64,000 nt of DNA from Nectonema munidae (lineage: Eukaryota > Nematomorpha > Nectonematoida > Nectonematidae), in the NCBI GenBank assembly GCA_030549495.1, contig JAUIRK010001044.1, forward strand, positions 1 to 64,000, read 5' to 3'. Of the stretch, positions 45,273-57,060 are shown in pieces. The notes under the pieces are model-generated. The model was not told the DNA's origin. It saw only the letters and a list, made by a program, of their open reading frames with translations, and did no database searches. Each line of letters opens with the position of its first letter. Positions within the stretch are counted from its first letter, which is position 1. The translations under genes and the position numbers were made by a program.

Positions 45273-45538
45273 AAGGCAAAGCATTACAATTTTCCTAAAC
45301 TTCAACTTTCAACCTTTTCAAGCATTTTACAAACATATGGAAATGGGAGTATTCGCATAATGTAAAGATAAGACTGGAGTAGTTTAAGAAAGAAAATTTA
45401 AAAAACTTAAAAATAAATCGGAAATTTTTAAAATGTAGAAAACGAACATAAAAAACACATAAACACATAAATTGATTTAAATTTTTATTTTAAATAAGAA
45501 TCTAAGTAATCTTCGTATCAATTTACTGGAGTTTGGAT

Positions 45539-46750
45539 GAGTTTGGGTAAAAGTCAGACCCTAAAAAAACTATTATTAAGCGCTTCATCTTGACATACAA
45601 CAACATACTTCTCCCTTGCTTCAGATCGCACCCCACAACACTACTACTCTACCCTATTAGCAAAATTCGCACCAAATATTGGTAACTACCTAGTTCTCCC
45701 TCTATACATCCATCTCTTTTAACTCACCCATCTGTACAAAATCCATTCAAAACCTCCATATGCAAAAATTTTTTTTTGCAAAACAATTGATTTCCCATTT
45801 TCGCTATAAATATTTATCAACCTCCCTACGTAGCTTTACAGACGCCTCAAAAAATCCCATAGTGCTTCTTTTGCTTACACCTTCTACAAAGGATCTTACA
45901 CTTGTCCCCATTGCTCTCGATTAAATCCTCTACTTTTAATCTCGGAATGCGAAATCTTGAGTCTTTTACATGTCTGCAATACGCTAACCAATGACATTAA
46001 CTACCTTCTTCTCCATTTTACTACCATCCATTTTTTACCCATGCACAAAACATTATTCACTATCTCTCTCTATCACATAACATCCACTTTCCCTTCTTCC
46101 TAATCAATCTTACAAAACATTTATACATAAATCTATGCTGGTGCTCTGCTCATTTAAACATACCAGAAAACTCCCTCGTTGACTACTTAACTTCAAAATA
46201 CACCCAACCTCCCAAATCTCTTTCATCAACTCCCTACCTCTCAAAACCTTTCTAACGCATATTTACTTATCTTCTCTAGAAGAATCGCAGATATCCATAT
46301 CTTTATCTCAAAATTCCCAAACACTTCTTTACTACACCTCAGCACAATACACGCAACTTTCAAAAACAAAAAATTTACACCATCCAGAGCAACCATTTGT
46401 TGGCTATCAGGCCACTGCCCATTCAGAGCATATCTCTTCCGAATTAAAGTAAGCGAAATTCCATACTGTCGTTTCGAGTGTGATGCGATAGAAACGTCAT
46501 ACCATCTGTCAAATCTTCTAATACTAACCAATTTCTTCTAAGACGTTCCTTTCTTTGCATAATAGATCACCAAGAGCACTCTTAGATCTTCTGTTACACC
46601 CAACATTACTAAAATCCCTCGTAACCCTCATTGACACCATTGAAACAACTTTCACCACCGTAGAAAACCCTATGGCAAACTAATTTACCTCATTTTTATT
46701 TTCTATTTTAGAATAACATTTGTAACTCCTCCCTATATCTATCCACATGT
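45539..46750 (+). pseudogene. Jockey/I-group LINE 3' fragment (RNase H and tail)
   Basis: It starts with the 22-bp motif also found at 42075-42097. Near 45838 SFTDASKNPIVLLLL is the RNase H entry motif with its first Asp, followed by ECEILSLLHVCNTLTNDINY (Glu motif) and, further on, LSSLEESQISISLSQNSQTL. The A/C-rich sense bias matches the other copies of this family. Stops and frame shifts are present and the reverse transcriptase is missing. Confidence 0.6.
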
Positions 46751-47079
46751 TGACCTCCCTTAACTAATACTTAAGCTTACGCTAGCATATCAGCAGACGC
46801 TGCAAAGTCTTTTGAAACCTACTGTACCTACCTGATTTATAATAATTTAATTTTTCACAACTTGAAATTCCTTGGGTGGAGAATTTGCAAAATATGGAGG
46901 TATGGAAGATCTTCAAAGGGAAATTAGATTTCCATTGAGATAATGAATCTTCCTGTGATAAGGAGAGATACATTACAACATAAGATTGAGACACATCATA
47001 CAATGATAAATAATTTCACCGTGGACTCAAAATTCAAAATATAATCGATCGCTTTCACATTTCTATATCTTCGTATTTG
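46751..47079. other. Spacer after LINE fragment
   Basis: No feature recognised. Confidence 0.35.
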
Positions 47080-47285
47080 CGTCCCTATTTTTTGATCATT
47101 CCTCGTTTTTCATTTCTGAATCATGCTCTGTTTGCTTCATCCCTCGTCTCTCATATCTCCGTCATCTCCTAGTTTCCCAATTGTGCTTCATTGCCCGTTT
47201 CTCATTTGTGCTTCATTCTCCGTTTCTCATTTGTTGGTCATCCCCTGTTTCTCAATCTTGCTTCATCCCTCATTTTTCAATATTT
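47080..47285 (+). repeat. Minisatellite, about 25-27 bp unit
   Basis: About seven or eight imperfect tandem copies of a unit like CGTTTCTCATTTGTGCTTCATTC. The open frame across it (rich in HPSS, FPIVLHCPF) is a by-product of the repeat. It abuts a LINE reverse-transcriptase fragment. Confidence 0.75.
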
Positions 47286-47362
47286 ATGTAAATGACATAT
47301 TTTCATCCCTCAACATTTTTGATATCTTAGTTTATGCTGATGATATTTGTGATATTAAGTGA
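47276..47362 (+). pseudogene. LINE reverse-transcriptase palm fragment
   Basis: FNIYVNDIFSSLNIFDILVY followed by ADD matches the non-LTR reverse-transcriptase palm: 'FNIYINDI' and the catalytic YADD box. Only about 30 residues survive, ending at a stop. It looks more like the CR1/L2 or RTE type than the local Jockey/I family, whose box here is YSDD. Confidence 0.6.
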
Positions 47363-47502
47363 TATGTTTTTTCAACATAAAGTATACTACTCGTGGCCTT
47401 CAGGCTTTTGAGTTTCTTTAATTATTTATTAGTTTAGACTTTGCATATTTTTTCGAACTCACCAATTCCCTTGAATTTATATATGTATTGTGATGTGAAC
47501 TA

Positions 47503-47862
47503 TTGTCTTTTTTATATATGGTTGATAATATGATTTTAAAGAACATATTGAACTTGAAGAAGAATATCTTCACTTATGAATCAAAAACCTTCATCTTATT
47601 AGTTAATATAAAAATGAAGTGGCGCTGGGTCATTGAAAAAGGGGTAGAAATTATAAAAAGTAAATTTAGAAGTAAAATTCACGCCATTCAAATAAATTTT
47701 TCCAATATTTACTTCCAAACACACATAAGAGTTGAGAAAACCTTAAATTTAGGACAATATGTAATAGTATCAACTCTCCTACAGAAAAAATTTCATAGAT
47801 CTTTCGAATTTTTTTCTAATATTTTCTATCGTGAAAAGTTGTTATTTAAAAGTTTAAACTAA
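47503..47862 (+). other. Unrecognised 119-codon open frame
   Basis: An open frame with a Lys-rich stretch (MKWRWVIEKGVEIIKSKFRS) and no recognised domain. It may be eroded LINE sequence after the YADD fragment or a chance frame in AT-rich DNA. No splice or polyadenylation evidence. Confidence 0.2.
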
Positions 47863-47892
47863 CTTTTCTGTTTTTATCAATAGGTAATTGGT

Positions 47893-48035
47893 TTAGTGGC
47901 TGCGAGGTTAAACGGTTAGAAGCGCTGCTATCGATCTGAAGTTCCATGTTTAAGCATCGATTCTGCTAGATTATCTATAGCTCGATGTTAGCTGCAAATT
48001 AGTACTTTTTTCGATGAAAATACCACACCACCGTT
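47893..48035 (+). repeat. SINE, copy 3 (degraded)
   Basis: A tRNA-like head (GGTTTAGTGGCTGCGAGGTT) and the shared tail TTCGATGAAAATACCAC. The box B region is eroded. Related to the copies at 11.1, 15.4 and 57.5 kb. Confidence 0.5.
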
Positions 48036-48359
48036 AACCTTTATCATAAAAATTCAAATTCAAAGTTACTACATTGTTTAATTGCTACATTGTTTTTATA
48101 ATTTCATTTCATAGGAGCTTATTTTTTAAAGAAAATCACGGGTTTTAGATAATTTCAAAGTTCAATCAAAAATTTATCTTTCAGCAGAATAACTTTTGCT
48201 CGGCGTTTATTACAATTTGAAAAAATGTTCTTTTATGATAAGGAAACTACTTTTTAAAAACTTGTTTTTCTATTTTAGATAATATTTAAATTGTAATTAA
48301 TTTTATTAAAGCGAACAAAATTTATTAAAAATAATTATTTCACATTTTTAAAGGTATTT

Positions 48360-48500
48360 TTCTACTCAACTCTTTTATCTGATAGCCCGTTTCTTTGTTG
48401 CGTCTTAATTCTTTTTATACAAGAGAAAACACGCTCGTTAATTGAAGTTGTAACAGGAATTGCCAGTTTAAGGTTGACCATTTTGCTAAAAAAAATTCAC
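48360..48500 (-). pseudogene. hAT transposase C-terminal fragment
   Basis: The minus strand reads SKMVNLKLAIPVTTSINERV then FSCIKRIKTQQRN. This is the hAT dimerisation block ('IPVTSxxxERxFSxLxRIKT') with the catalytic Glu in NERVFS. Nothing else of this element is recognised nearby. Confidence 0.65.
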
Positions 48501-49924
48501 TTTAATTAACCAATCAACTATAAAAAAAACTCATTTTTATAAACCATAATGGTAAATCCATTTTTATATAGGTTAATTTGATATTCATAAAAAAAATGAC
48601 ACTATCAGATTCGGAATCAACTATTAAGTGAAAAAAAAAGTAGGGGTTAAAATCTCAAGCTGTCGCTGAGGAATCAAAAATAGCCCGTCATAAATAAGAC
48701 TAAAGCAATTAGAAAAAATTACTTTTGAGCTAAAGTAGTTTATTCGTTTTAGGAAAGAAAAATATTTTCTTTGATTTTTTAGTTGAAAATTATCTTCTTC
48801 AGAGAGACATTGCTTCTAATCATCGATACAATAGAAATGAAGGAAAAATTAAATATTTTTCAGATAAAGCTAACTTAGATTTTTTTCTAAATAAAAAACT
48901 TAGTATCTATAAGTAAGGCAAGTTACATTTGATTATCTTCTTTTTTGAGAGAGAAAGATTTTATAAAAAACATTCTAAAATATATCAAAATGGATGCATT
49001 TTTAACATAATAAACCATATTGCTGAAATAAAAAAATCATAAAGTCAAGTATGACCGTTATAGATTTTTTATCTACAGTAAATTAGTAAATTTTATATAT
49101 ATCATGCTATAAGTAATAGCCAAAAGTTAGAATTATAGTTTAAAACAATATAGTTATAGAAAGATAATAAATAACTCTTTACTCTTTTTTAACGAAGGCA
49201 ACGACAAAAATAAATCTTAAAAAAGTTTAGTGTTACTATTATAAAATCCATCAGTTTTCTTAGAAATAAAGATAGAGTGTTTAAAGTTTAAACCTATAGT
49301 AAATATTTTTGGATTTAACTGAATTTCTAGTATTATAAACAGGTGATGGAAATCAATATTCATAAAGCATTCTAAAGCTTACTAAAAATTTTTTTTTAAA
49401 AATATCTATTTGCTAAATATTTTCCAATTTTAGCAATTTGTAATTATAAAAAATTATAAATTAAAAAGTTAAGAAAACTATGATTATATAATAAATGCGC
49501 AATTTAATGTAAGAATGAGGAGGCACATTAGGAATTTCATTTATAAAAATTTTTCTTACATTTTAAAAACACATGAAAAATATTCATTATATACAAGAGA
49601 AAACACTCTTGTAAAGAATACTTGTGTAAGGAAAATCTAAAGCTATTAATTATTCAATGTAAAATGGCTTTAATTATCATTTGATCAAAATAAATAGTAG
49701 CAAAACATTAGAGCTGTTATTAATTATCCACTGCACATTAAGAAACTAAATACTTATTAATTATCCAATGCAAAATGCCTTTTAATTTTTTATCATTTGA
49801 TCAAAATAAATAGTAATAAAACATTAGAATAGTTATATGATAAAAAAATAAATACAATAAGGGGAAGTGCCTGCTAAATTCTAACCTTGATAAGGTTACG
49901 TGTTAATATATATATATCATAACG
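48501..49924. other. AT-rich spacer
   Basis: No supported gene. A phrase near 49730-49835 partly repeats the one near 49640-49720 (AATTATCCAATGCAAAATG... and GATCAAAATAAATAGTA...), a local tandem duplication of about 110 bp. Confidence 0.4.
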
Positions 49925-51900
49925 CAAGGGCGTAGGAACCATGAGGATAGGAGGGGATGTATCCCCTCCACCTTGGAAAATAATGCAAATTATCCCCCAC
50001 AGGTTTAGTGTAGGTAATTTTATATATAGTAATTAAAAACTTAATATCATATGTAATGTCAGTGAATATTTTTTACCGTATACTTGACACCTGATTCAAA
50101 GAGTCAAAGACTAACATGAACACTAATATATAACTATATCTGTTTGTGAAAGTTTAAATCATGTGATATGCTTAGATGTGTCTATGCTATATCAAACTAC
50201 GATGTGCTTGCAGGCCATGATGATTCTAGTCTGTACATAACTATTATAAAAAGATATTTTTTTATGTAGTATGTGCATTGATGTTGTACACATCTTTGAA
50301 TACATGCTATCATGATTGAGTATTATGCATGCCATCATGTTTGATTTTTATGCCTCATTCCACATGATATGCTTACAAGCCAGTATAAAACTAGTTTGTT
50401 GCTGCAGCTATGCAATGGCTCATTTTTGATTTATATCTTTATTGCTGCATCAACAACAAATATAAAGACGTCAAAAAGTTAAGATTTTTAATAAAAAAAC
50501 AGTTTTTAAAATCATGCAAAAAACTTTGATTGGATTTTGTAGTTGTGACGCTTGTTAATCAAACAGTTATTGTATGTGAGAGATTGTTTCTTTTCTACTG
50601 TTGATAGTCTTCTCTCTGTTCCTTGTCATTTTTTTGTTTAGTGGAAAAATTTAGTATTAACTTTACTACTGTCATTTGTAATTTTTTTATTATTATTAAT
50701 GTTAATTTTTTCAGAAAGTATAATAAATGTCTCAAAACAAAAAGTTTAAAGGAAACCCAATAACATCATTTTTTAAAGTTTTGGGAAATAACAATGAAAC
50801 AGAAAATGTTCATGTTGAAAATGAAAACGGTGATGAAAGTGTAGGTAGTACTGCCTTTATAAAGCAAAGTTTCTCTAGCATGTCTGAAAATTTTCAAGGT
50901 CCTTGTCATCCAAACACTTCAATTATTCCACCTAGACTCACTTCTTCTCAGAAGGTTTTTTTTCAGGAAAAATGGTTTAGCTTATATCCATGGTTGCATT
51001 ACGATTTGAAAAGTCAAAAAATTTTTTGTTTTATTGTGTCGTGGCAGAAAAAGAAGGGGCCTTGAAAACTGTAAAAAATAAAGAAATGGCTTTCATCATA
51101 GAAGGCTTTTGTAATTGGAAAAAGGTTACAGCAAAGTTTGATGTTCATCAAAGGTCCGAATGCCACAAGGTTGCTATAACATACAAAGTTTTGAAGCCAT
51201 CAGAAAAAATAAACAATCGGATTGATTCTACAACAACCAAACAACAAAAACAAGCATTAGAAACAAGCAACAAAAATTAGAAATTTTCAGTTAGAACCGT
51301 TAAATGTCAGACGGAAAAGAAAGAAGGAAATTGATTTATTAAGTGAAGATTCGAAGGATATAAGCAACAATATTTCAGCTTTTTAGATTCAATAATTTTG
51401 AAAATGAAAGAAATGTATGATACTTGCAAGCCTGATCTTTTTATGAAACTTTAAAAATAGAGCTTGCAATGTTTAAACGAAAGACAAACTCAAATAATCT
51501 TGAAGAGGCAAGAAAAAATGATCTAAACATGAATGAAGAAGTTCGTATGCTCTTTCCTCAAGTTTTTATGTTGATCAAACTTTTGCTCGTATGCCCTGTT
51601 TCTTCGAGCCAATGTGAACGCAGCTTTAGTGCTCTCAGAAGATTAAAAACGTGGCTTAGAAACACTATGAGTCAAGCAAGACTTAACTCTGTTGCTGTTT
51701 GTAACATATACCAAGGGCTTCTTGATGAAGTATCTGTTGAATTACTTGCTGAGCAGTTTGCTAAATCAAATGAAAAAAGGCATGATACTTTTGGTTTTTA
51801 GTATATTTTTATGTCTATTTGTGCAACTGTTTTTTTATTATATAAAATGTAGTTTTTCCTCTTTTTCATTTTAAATATAATACATTTCTTAAATTTAAAG
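49925..51900 (+). mobile_element. hAT transposon G (TTF-finger type), internally deleted
   Basis: The left end, CAAGGGCGTAGGAACC at 49925, is a hAT-type terminus. The transposase frames lie at 50727-51801. The right terminus was not identified, so the end given is approximate. Confidence 0.6.
50727..51801 (+). pseudogene. hAT transposase of element G
   Basis: The start ATG (50727) follows a splice-acceptor-like TTTTTTCAG at about 50714. MSQNKKFKGNPITSFFKV begins a ZMYM/TTF-type hAT protein. WFSLYPWLHYDLKSQKIFCF is the TTF zinc-finger entry (YPWLxYD...FC), continuing in another frame as NWKKVTAKFDVHQRSECHKV. The whole catalytic middle is missing: the next recognisable part (51469-51801) is the C-terminal domain, MLIKLLLVCPVSSSQCERSF then SALRRLKTWLRNTMSQARLN, with the catalytic Glu in CERSFS. 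It has at least one frame change and a large internal deletion, so it is non-autonomous. Confidence 0.8.
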
Positions 51901-53609
51901 ACTTACTGTACAAAAAAATTTTGCTTAAAAAATTTTGCTTCGTAGCGACTTTTTGTTTTATTTTTATTATCACTCTTCAAGAAGTAAAAATTGGTTTACA
52001 TAATTTAAATAGTTTAAATATTTATGTAAAAACATAAATCGATGAAAAAAAGTAAAAAAACAAACAACAAATATTAAGCACAGGAAGAATATGCTCAACG
52101 TGTGCCAATAAAAATTTTAGCATTCAAAAGCTGTAAAAATTTTCAAAAAGCGGTAGAGTTAGCAACGTAATGAAATTTCAGTTTCAAATGTTAGTATATA
52201 ACTTCAAACGCTTTTTACACCTCATCATTTGACTTAAAAAGGGGAAAATTAATGAATCCAAAGTTTCATGACTACAATGAAAAGTTGTCTTGTAATTTTA
52301 ACTTTATATGAAATATAATTTTAATCAATATTCAATCTCAAAATTTGTATTGAATGGGACGTAGAGTAACTTTTTTTTTAAACTAATATTTATCTAATAA
52401 TGGATTGCGTATTCAAATTCACTATAAAATTTGCAACATTTTGATGTATCACACGCCATATTTGGATTTGATTTGAGGGAAATAGCTGGATTAGACCTTT
52501 GAATTTCTGTTTACTACATCCAATAATAACAACTTGGCTAAAAGGTAGATAAACGCCGTTGTAATGAAGTGATTTTAGCAACGCACGACTCGCATCTTAA
52601 ATGCACAAGCAAAAAATACATCAATTAATACGCGTGGTGAACAAGCATGAGGGTTAGCGTAGTGTCTATCAATTTTTTCTTCGAGAGCGTTCATTCATCT
52701 ATGTTGGATACAATCTTTGGATGATACGATGAGTGAACAAAAAGCAAATAGAGATGACTGATGGAACATTTTTAAATGGTAAAAAATTCTAGTTCGATTG
52801 AAATATTTTTACTATTGAATACGCTAAGAACACTCTCCACTATTAAACGATTTGATTAGTAGAAGTTTTGAAATAATTTTTTTTCAATGGACCTTCTAAG
52901 GAAAAGTGGTCGTCCATACACATCTATGTATACCTATATACTTCTTTTGCCCTTTTTTACATGTTGATAACTTTTTAGCTTTTCTTTTAAATCAGATAAA
53001 ATTTCAATTTTAAAATTTAACTCTTCATCTATATTTAAAATTTCAGCAAAATTCAATATTTTATGTGAAAGATATTCGCGCATAAAAAACGTTACAATTA
53101 AATACATAGTATCTTGTCAAAGCAATCTCGTATATTTTAATGCCTCCGGAGCTTTGCCAAGCTCCTAAATATCACTAAAAATATATGTACAAAAATTTTA
53201 AAATCCAAGAAAAACAGGGGGCATAAAGCTCTTCCCTCATCACTTGAGCGCACAAATTTTGCCCATAACTATAGGATTAAAATCAAAGGATGATCTTTCT
53301 ATGAAGATTTGAAGATCATTGAATTTGCTGAGACTAAGACTGAGCATTTAATCTCATCGTATATTTCACAAATATTTGCGTCTAAATATAGACTTTCGGA
53401 ACCTTTTCGTTTTATGCTTATTTGTTTATCATATAATAAATCGTTAAAATGACAAAATTTCTTAATATTGTTCATCATTTACTTGTGTGATACAAGTCCA
53501 GGCTGGCATGAACATATGCCAATTATTTAATAACATACGGGTAAGGAAATTCTATAGCAGAGTGGATCAAGGAAGTTTTTTAGTTTTTGTCACACTATAT
53601 ATTTCGAGG
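51901..53609. other. Spacer, nothing firm
   Basis: AT-rich. A 63-codon minus-strand frame (52581-52390) is unrecognised. No repeats with clear ends. Confidence 0.35.
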
Positions 53610-53614
53610 GGGTA

Positions 53615-53661
53615 TTTTCAACACTAGAAAGACGACATGCGTCAATTGACGCATTAGCCCA
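53615..53661. repeat. piggyBac-like terminus 1 with 16-bp palindrome
   Basis: CACTAGAAAGACGACATGCG leads into TCAATTGACGCATTA. This resembles the canonical piggyBac end (CCCTAGAAAGAT... and ATGCGTxAAATTGACGCAT). TGCGTCAATTGACGCA is a perfect palindrome. The adjoining target site reads TTCAA rather than TTAA. No transposase adjoins it. Confidence 0.55.
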
Positions 53662-53769
53662 TTAAGTACCATAGAAATCAGACGATATTTAAAAAAAAAC
53701 GCAGACGATTTACATTGAAAGTCATTGAAAAAAGCAGACGAAGATTAAATTACTTAAGTCCCGGGTTAA
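53662..53769 (+). mobile_element. TTAA-bounded MITE, copy 3 (divergent)
   Basis: A 108-bp block between TTAA sites with AATCAGACGATATTTAAAAA and ACGCAGACGATTTACATTGA, partly matching the copies at 14.26 and 24.58 kb. The right end is CCCGGGTTAA. The terminal repeats are weaker here. Confidence 0.45.
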
Positions 53770-53909
53770 AGCAATTTAAATCACTCTATTCCACATAATT
53801 GAACATATTCATGCTTTTCGCTTGCATGGATTTTAATATTTTTATAAAACGCAAGTGTAATCAAATTTTTATGCCATTGACATCACATGTAAGCAACACA
53901 GAATTTTAC

Positions 53910-53945
53910 CTACCTTAAAGACCACATGCGCCAATTGACCATCAC
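53910..53945. repeat. piggyBac-like terminus 2
   Basis: CTTAAAGACCACATGCGCCA followed by ATTGACCATC is a degraded copy of the terminus at 53628-53655, in the same orientation and about 290 bp away. It directly follows a TTAA. Confidence 0.45.
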
Positions 53946-55078
53946 TTATTATTTCCTGTTTTTATTTTTTCTGCTACACATATACCTCAACCATTTACTG
54001 CTTCTTTTTCTTCTAAACTGCTTCATTCAGGCGTTCTTTTACTTCTATTTCATTCAACCATTGTTTTTTACTTGTTGCGAGTTAAAAAAAGTTCGTGTAG
54101 TGTTATTTTCACGAGTAATCATATATCTTTAAATGTTATACTTATTTTTCTCTTCACGAGTTTCAGATTCGCGGCGAAATATCACCTTTTCGTGAAAATT
54201 TCATGATTTACAGTATTTGTAAGAAATGCTGTAAAACAAATACGCTTAGATTATTATAGTTATAATGTTTATGATACTTATATTTTTGTTGGCCTAATGC
54301 ATTTCAGCCCAAATTTACAGGCTGCTCGTCTCTGGGAAGCAGGTCATTTCGGCCTCTAAATATATTGATATTAATATTGCCTTCAGGCTGAATTGTCCCT
54401 GAACCCTTCTCTGATACTTGGGTCAATATCTTATTTTTTATATTTACTTTTTTTAAATATAGTTTTAATATTTTTCTTAATCAAATTCAGTTCTGTTGAA
54501 ACGATTAAACCCACATTACTTAAAATTAGATCAGATCAGATTTTTTAATTTGAAATTTTCTCTGAATATTAATTAAATTATAACAAAGTATTTTTTATAG
54601 CAAATGGACCATGACAATTTCATTTCTCAACTCAGTTTTAGCATCTATGATTTGGAAATGTCTAAAAGTATTTGCAGTTAACGTCTGAGAAAGTGTCTCC
54701 AAAAACATTTACCCACATTTTAAATAAAATAGACCGAACAAGCATATTTTATTTCTCGACTAATTTTTTTGCAATTAGAGGGTGAAAATGACAATCATAT
54801 TTGTGGTTGACGACAAAAATTATTTCCTAGAATATTATTTATATTTTCAATAAAATATATTTTTTATACTAGATCACCATTCTGATTTGATTTTTGTAAT
54901 TAGTATGTGAAAACGTCAATCAAATCTCTTAATTTCGCCTGAAAATTTTCTTCAAAAATGTGTCAAAGTGCAAATAAAATCTGTGATGTATGTCTGAAAA
55001 TTATCTTATAAACAAACTTTCATATTTTAAATAAATATATTTTTATTAATTTTTTTTCTATTACAATGCTCAGTTCAT
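53946..55078. other. AT-rich spacer
   Basis: No supported gene. A slightly less AT-rich patch at 54300-54420 is unrecognised. Confidence 0.4.
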
Positions 55079-57060
55079 TTAACCCTCGCTTGACGAACTC
55101 CGGACAATTTTGTTCATTGCCAATTTAAAACACATTTTTCTAAAATATCCATCATAGAAACTTCTTTCAAAAGTAACATGTAAACGTTCTCGTTACGATA
55201 AAAAATCAAAATAAAATAAAATACATTCTGTATGAAAACTTCTTCCACTTTCTTTGGTTGAAGGAAATTTGTCAGGCGAGTTGAACTTGGCAATTATCCA
55301 GGTGTTCGAGACACTAATGTCTAAATAGTTAGAAAAACCTGCATGCGTCCATTTTCTATTAGGCTTGTAAGACCTGTAGGCTCTGAGCATTTTATTAGCA
55401 ACATCCACTCCTCCCTTATATTCATTATAAGATAATAAGCTGTCAGGTTCAGAATGAACATTGCTTACTCTTGGATTTTTATGTTGTGAGGATAGAATAT
55501 TCACAACTTTGAAGTTTTTAAAAGAATGTTTTCTTGGTATGTAGGCAGTCAAAGAAGCAAATTTTGTGTAAATTATTCTACTCTCACATTCACATAATTT
55601 CAACTCTTTGAGATAGGGTGGCCTAAATATAAAAAGGAGAAACCTTCTGTTAGCCATAACTGTTCCACACAAAGAAACGTCTTGGTCATTACACCAAATG
55701 AGAAGTTCATGACTAGTAAAAAATCGATCAGTGTATAATCCACAACCTTTTGGGATGCTACTATCTTTTATCAAACGCTTGCACGCGTTCAAAACAGAAA
55801 AGTAGGAGGGGTCCTGTAAACCAGACACGTAAATTTCAGGTTTCATACAGTAAAAATATTTAGCGTCGTTCAAGTGATAAAACCACCCCATAGTGGCCGG
55901 GCTTCTTAGGGTCATAAATATTTATCGAGCAACCTCCTCTGAAAGTAACTAGTTGCACATCTATCGTTAGCGCTGAGTCCAATATCTTGAAAATTTACTA
56001 TAGAAGTGGTCATGTAGCTTTCTTATAGCGCTTATTTTGTCAAAGAGATCTCTCTTCTTTTTTGTTAAAACGGAGAAAAACATGTATGAGAGTGAACATA
56101 TCCCGACCCAAGCTAGCTCTCAAGAAGGAATTGTCTGAACTTGAAAACAAATCAGAAACTTTGACTTTTTGATCTCCATTTTGACCGATACTAATCAAGA
56201 CACTAAAGTAGGCTAAGAGATGACTGGTCTGAAAACTTTTATAACAGTGATGCAAATTTGAATACTTAGGACTTATCGATCTGAAAAAGTAAAAAAACGG
56301 TCTAGAATACAATTTTTTAGTAGTAAAAATACAATTTTATTATGTTAATTTATCATTTTTCAATTAGTACAATTTTCAACTTTTGATAAATTGCTTTCCA
56401 ATATTCCCCAACAAACAAAAAGCAAAAACATATTCTATTATGTTAGTTTGGAAATTCATAGTAGTACAATGCAATTGAACTTTTTGAAACTAAAAAAAAA
56501 GTTTTGAAAGAAAAAAAGAAATGAAATTATCCTAACGCTAACCTAACCCCTAGACCTGAATTCAAAAACTAAAATTGATTTAAGCTATCCAAAACCTTAT
56601 TAGTGTATTTGACTCATCAAAAATTTAGCCCCACAACCAGAGAACTAAGGAAAAAATGGTTAGATGGTCACAATATCACGCATGCATATGTTTTTGTAAT
56701 ACCTGAAATTTGAATCCATTTTTGCTAGAGTCGTCGAATAAATGTGAGCTATGATCCTATAGTATCAAAGAAAAGTTTGAGCAGACTAAGAACATCTTTT
56801 GTCTTTTTGGCTTGTCCTTTGGGACCATAAGGTCTTTCACTAAGGTCTCTTATGTTGATTCTTTCTGGTCTTCCAGTATGTCTGAAAGCCGGTTCCCAAG
56901 AACATTCAGTTCAATAAGGAGCAACCAAGGCTTGATCAGTAATATTGAAGTCACTGTCAAAACTACTGTAAGAAGAAGAATGTGATGAAGACGAAAAACT
57001 TTTTTCAGAAGACTCAACATCAGAAAAGGAGGTGGTAGACATGAGAAGAAAAATCACGAT
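55079..57060 (-). mobile_element. piggyBac transposon with TTAA-CCCT end
   Basis: The low-coordinate end is TTAACCCTCGCTTGACGAAC (from 55079): a TTAA target followed by CCCT, typical of piggyBac. The transposase reads toward this end. The opposite end was not found; 57060 marks only the start of the coding remnant. Confidence 0.7.
55193..57042 (-). pseudogene. piggyBac transposase, broken
   Basis: Minus strand. The N-terminal part is acidic and Ser-rich (about 57042-56950, MSTTSFSDVESSEKSFSSSS), as in piggyBac proteins. 56312-56040 includes DNSFLRASLGRDMFTLIHVF and LRFNKKEERSL, and on into KISAIRKLHDHF, the region before the first catalytic Asp. The open piece 55915-55193 has CGLYTDRFFTSHELL (a DDD-site Asp in the usual 'YxDNFFTS' block, with Asn replaced by Arg), SYNEYKGGVDVANKMLRAYR (third-Asp block GGVD) and SYKPNRKWTHAGFSNYLDIS. 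The C-terminal zinc finger is lacking. Several frame changes and stops separate the pieces. piggyBac enzymes excise precisely and insert at TTAA. Confidence 0.82.

Noticed and set aside
46241-46531. 96-codon minus-strand ORF
   Set aside because: Opposite-strand shadow of the LINE 3' fragment at 45.5-46.7 kb.
47080-47285. Tandem repeat as a CRISPR array
   Set aside because: Units are contiguous without unique spacers and the genome is eukaryotic.
47123-47362. 79-codon ORF as a proline/serine-rich secreted protein
   Set aside because: Its first two thirds are a tandem repeat and its end is a LINE reverse-transcriptase piece.
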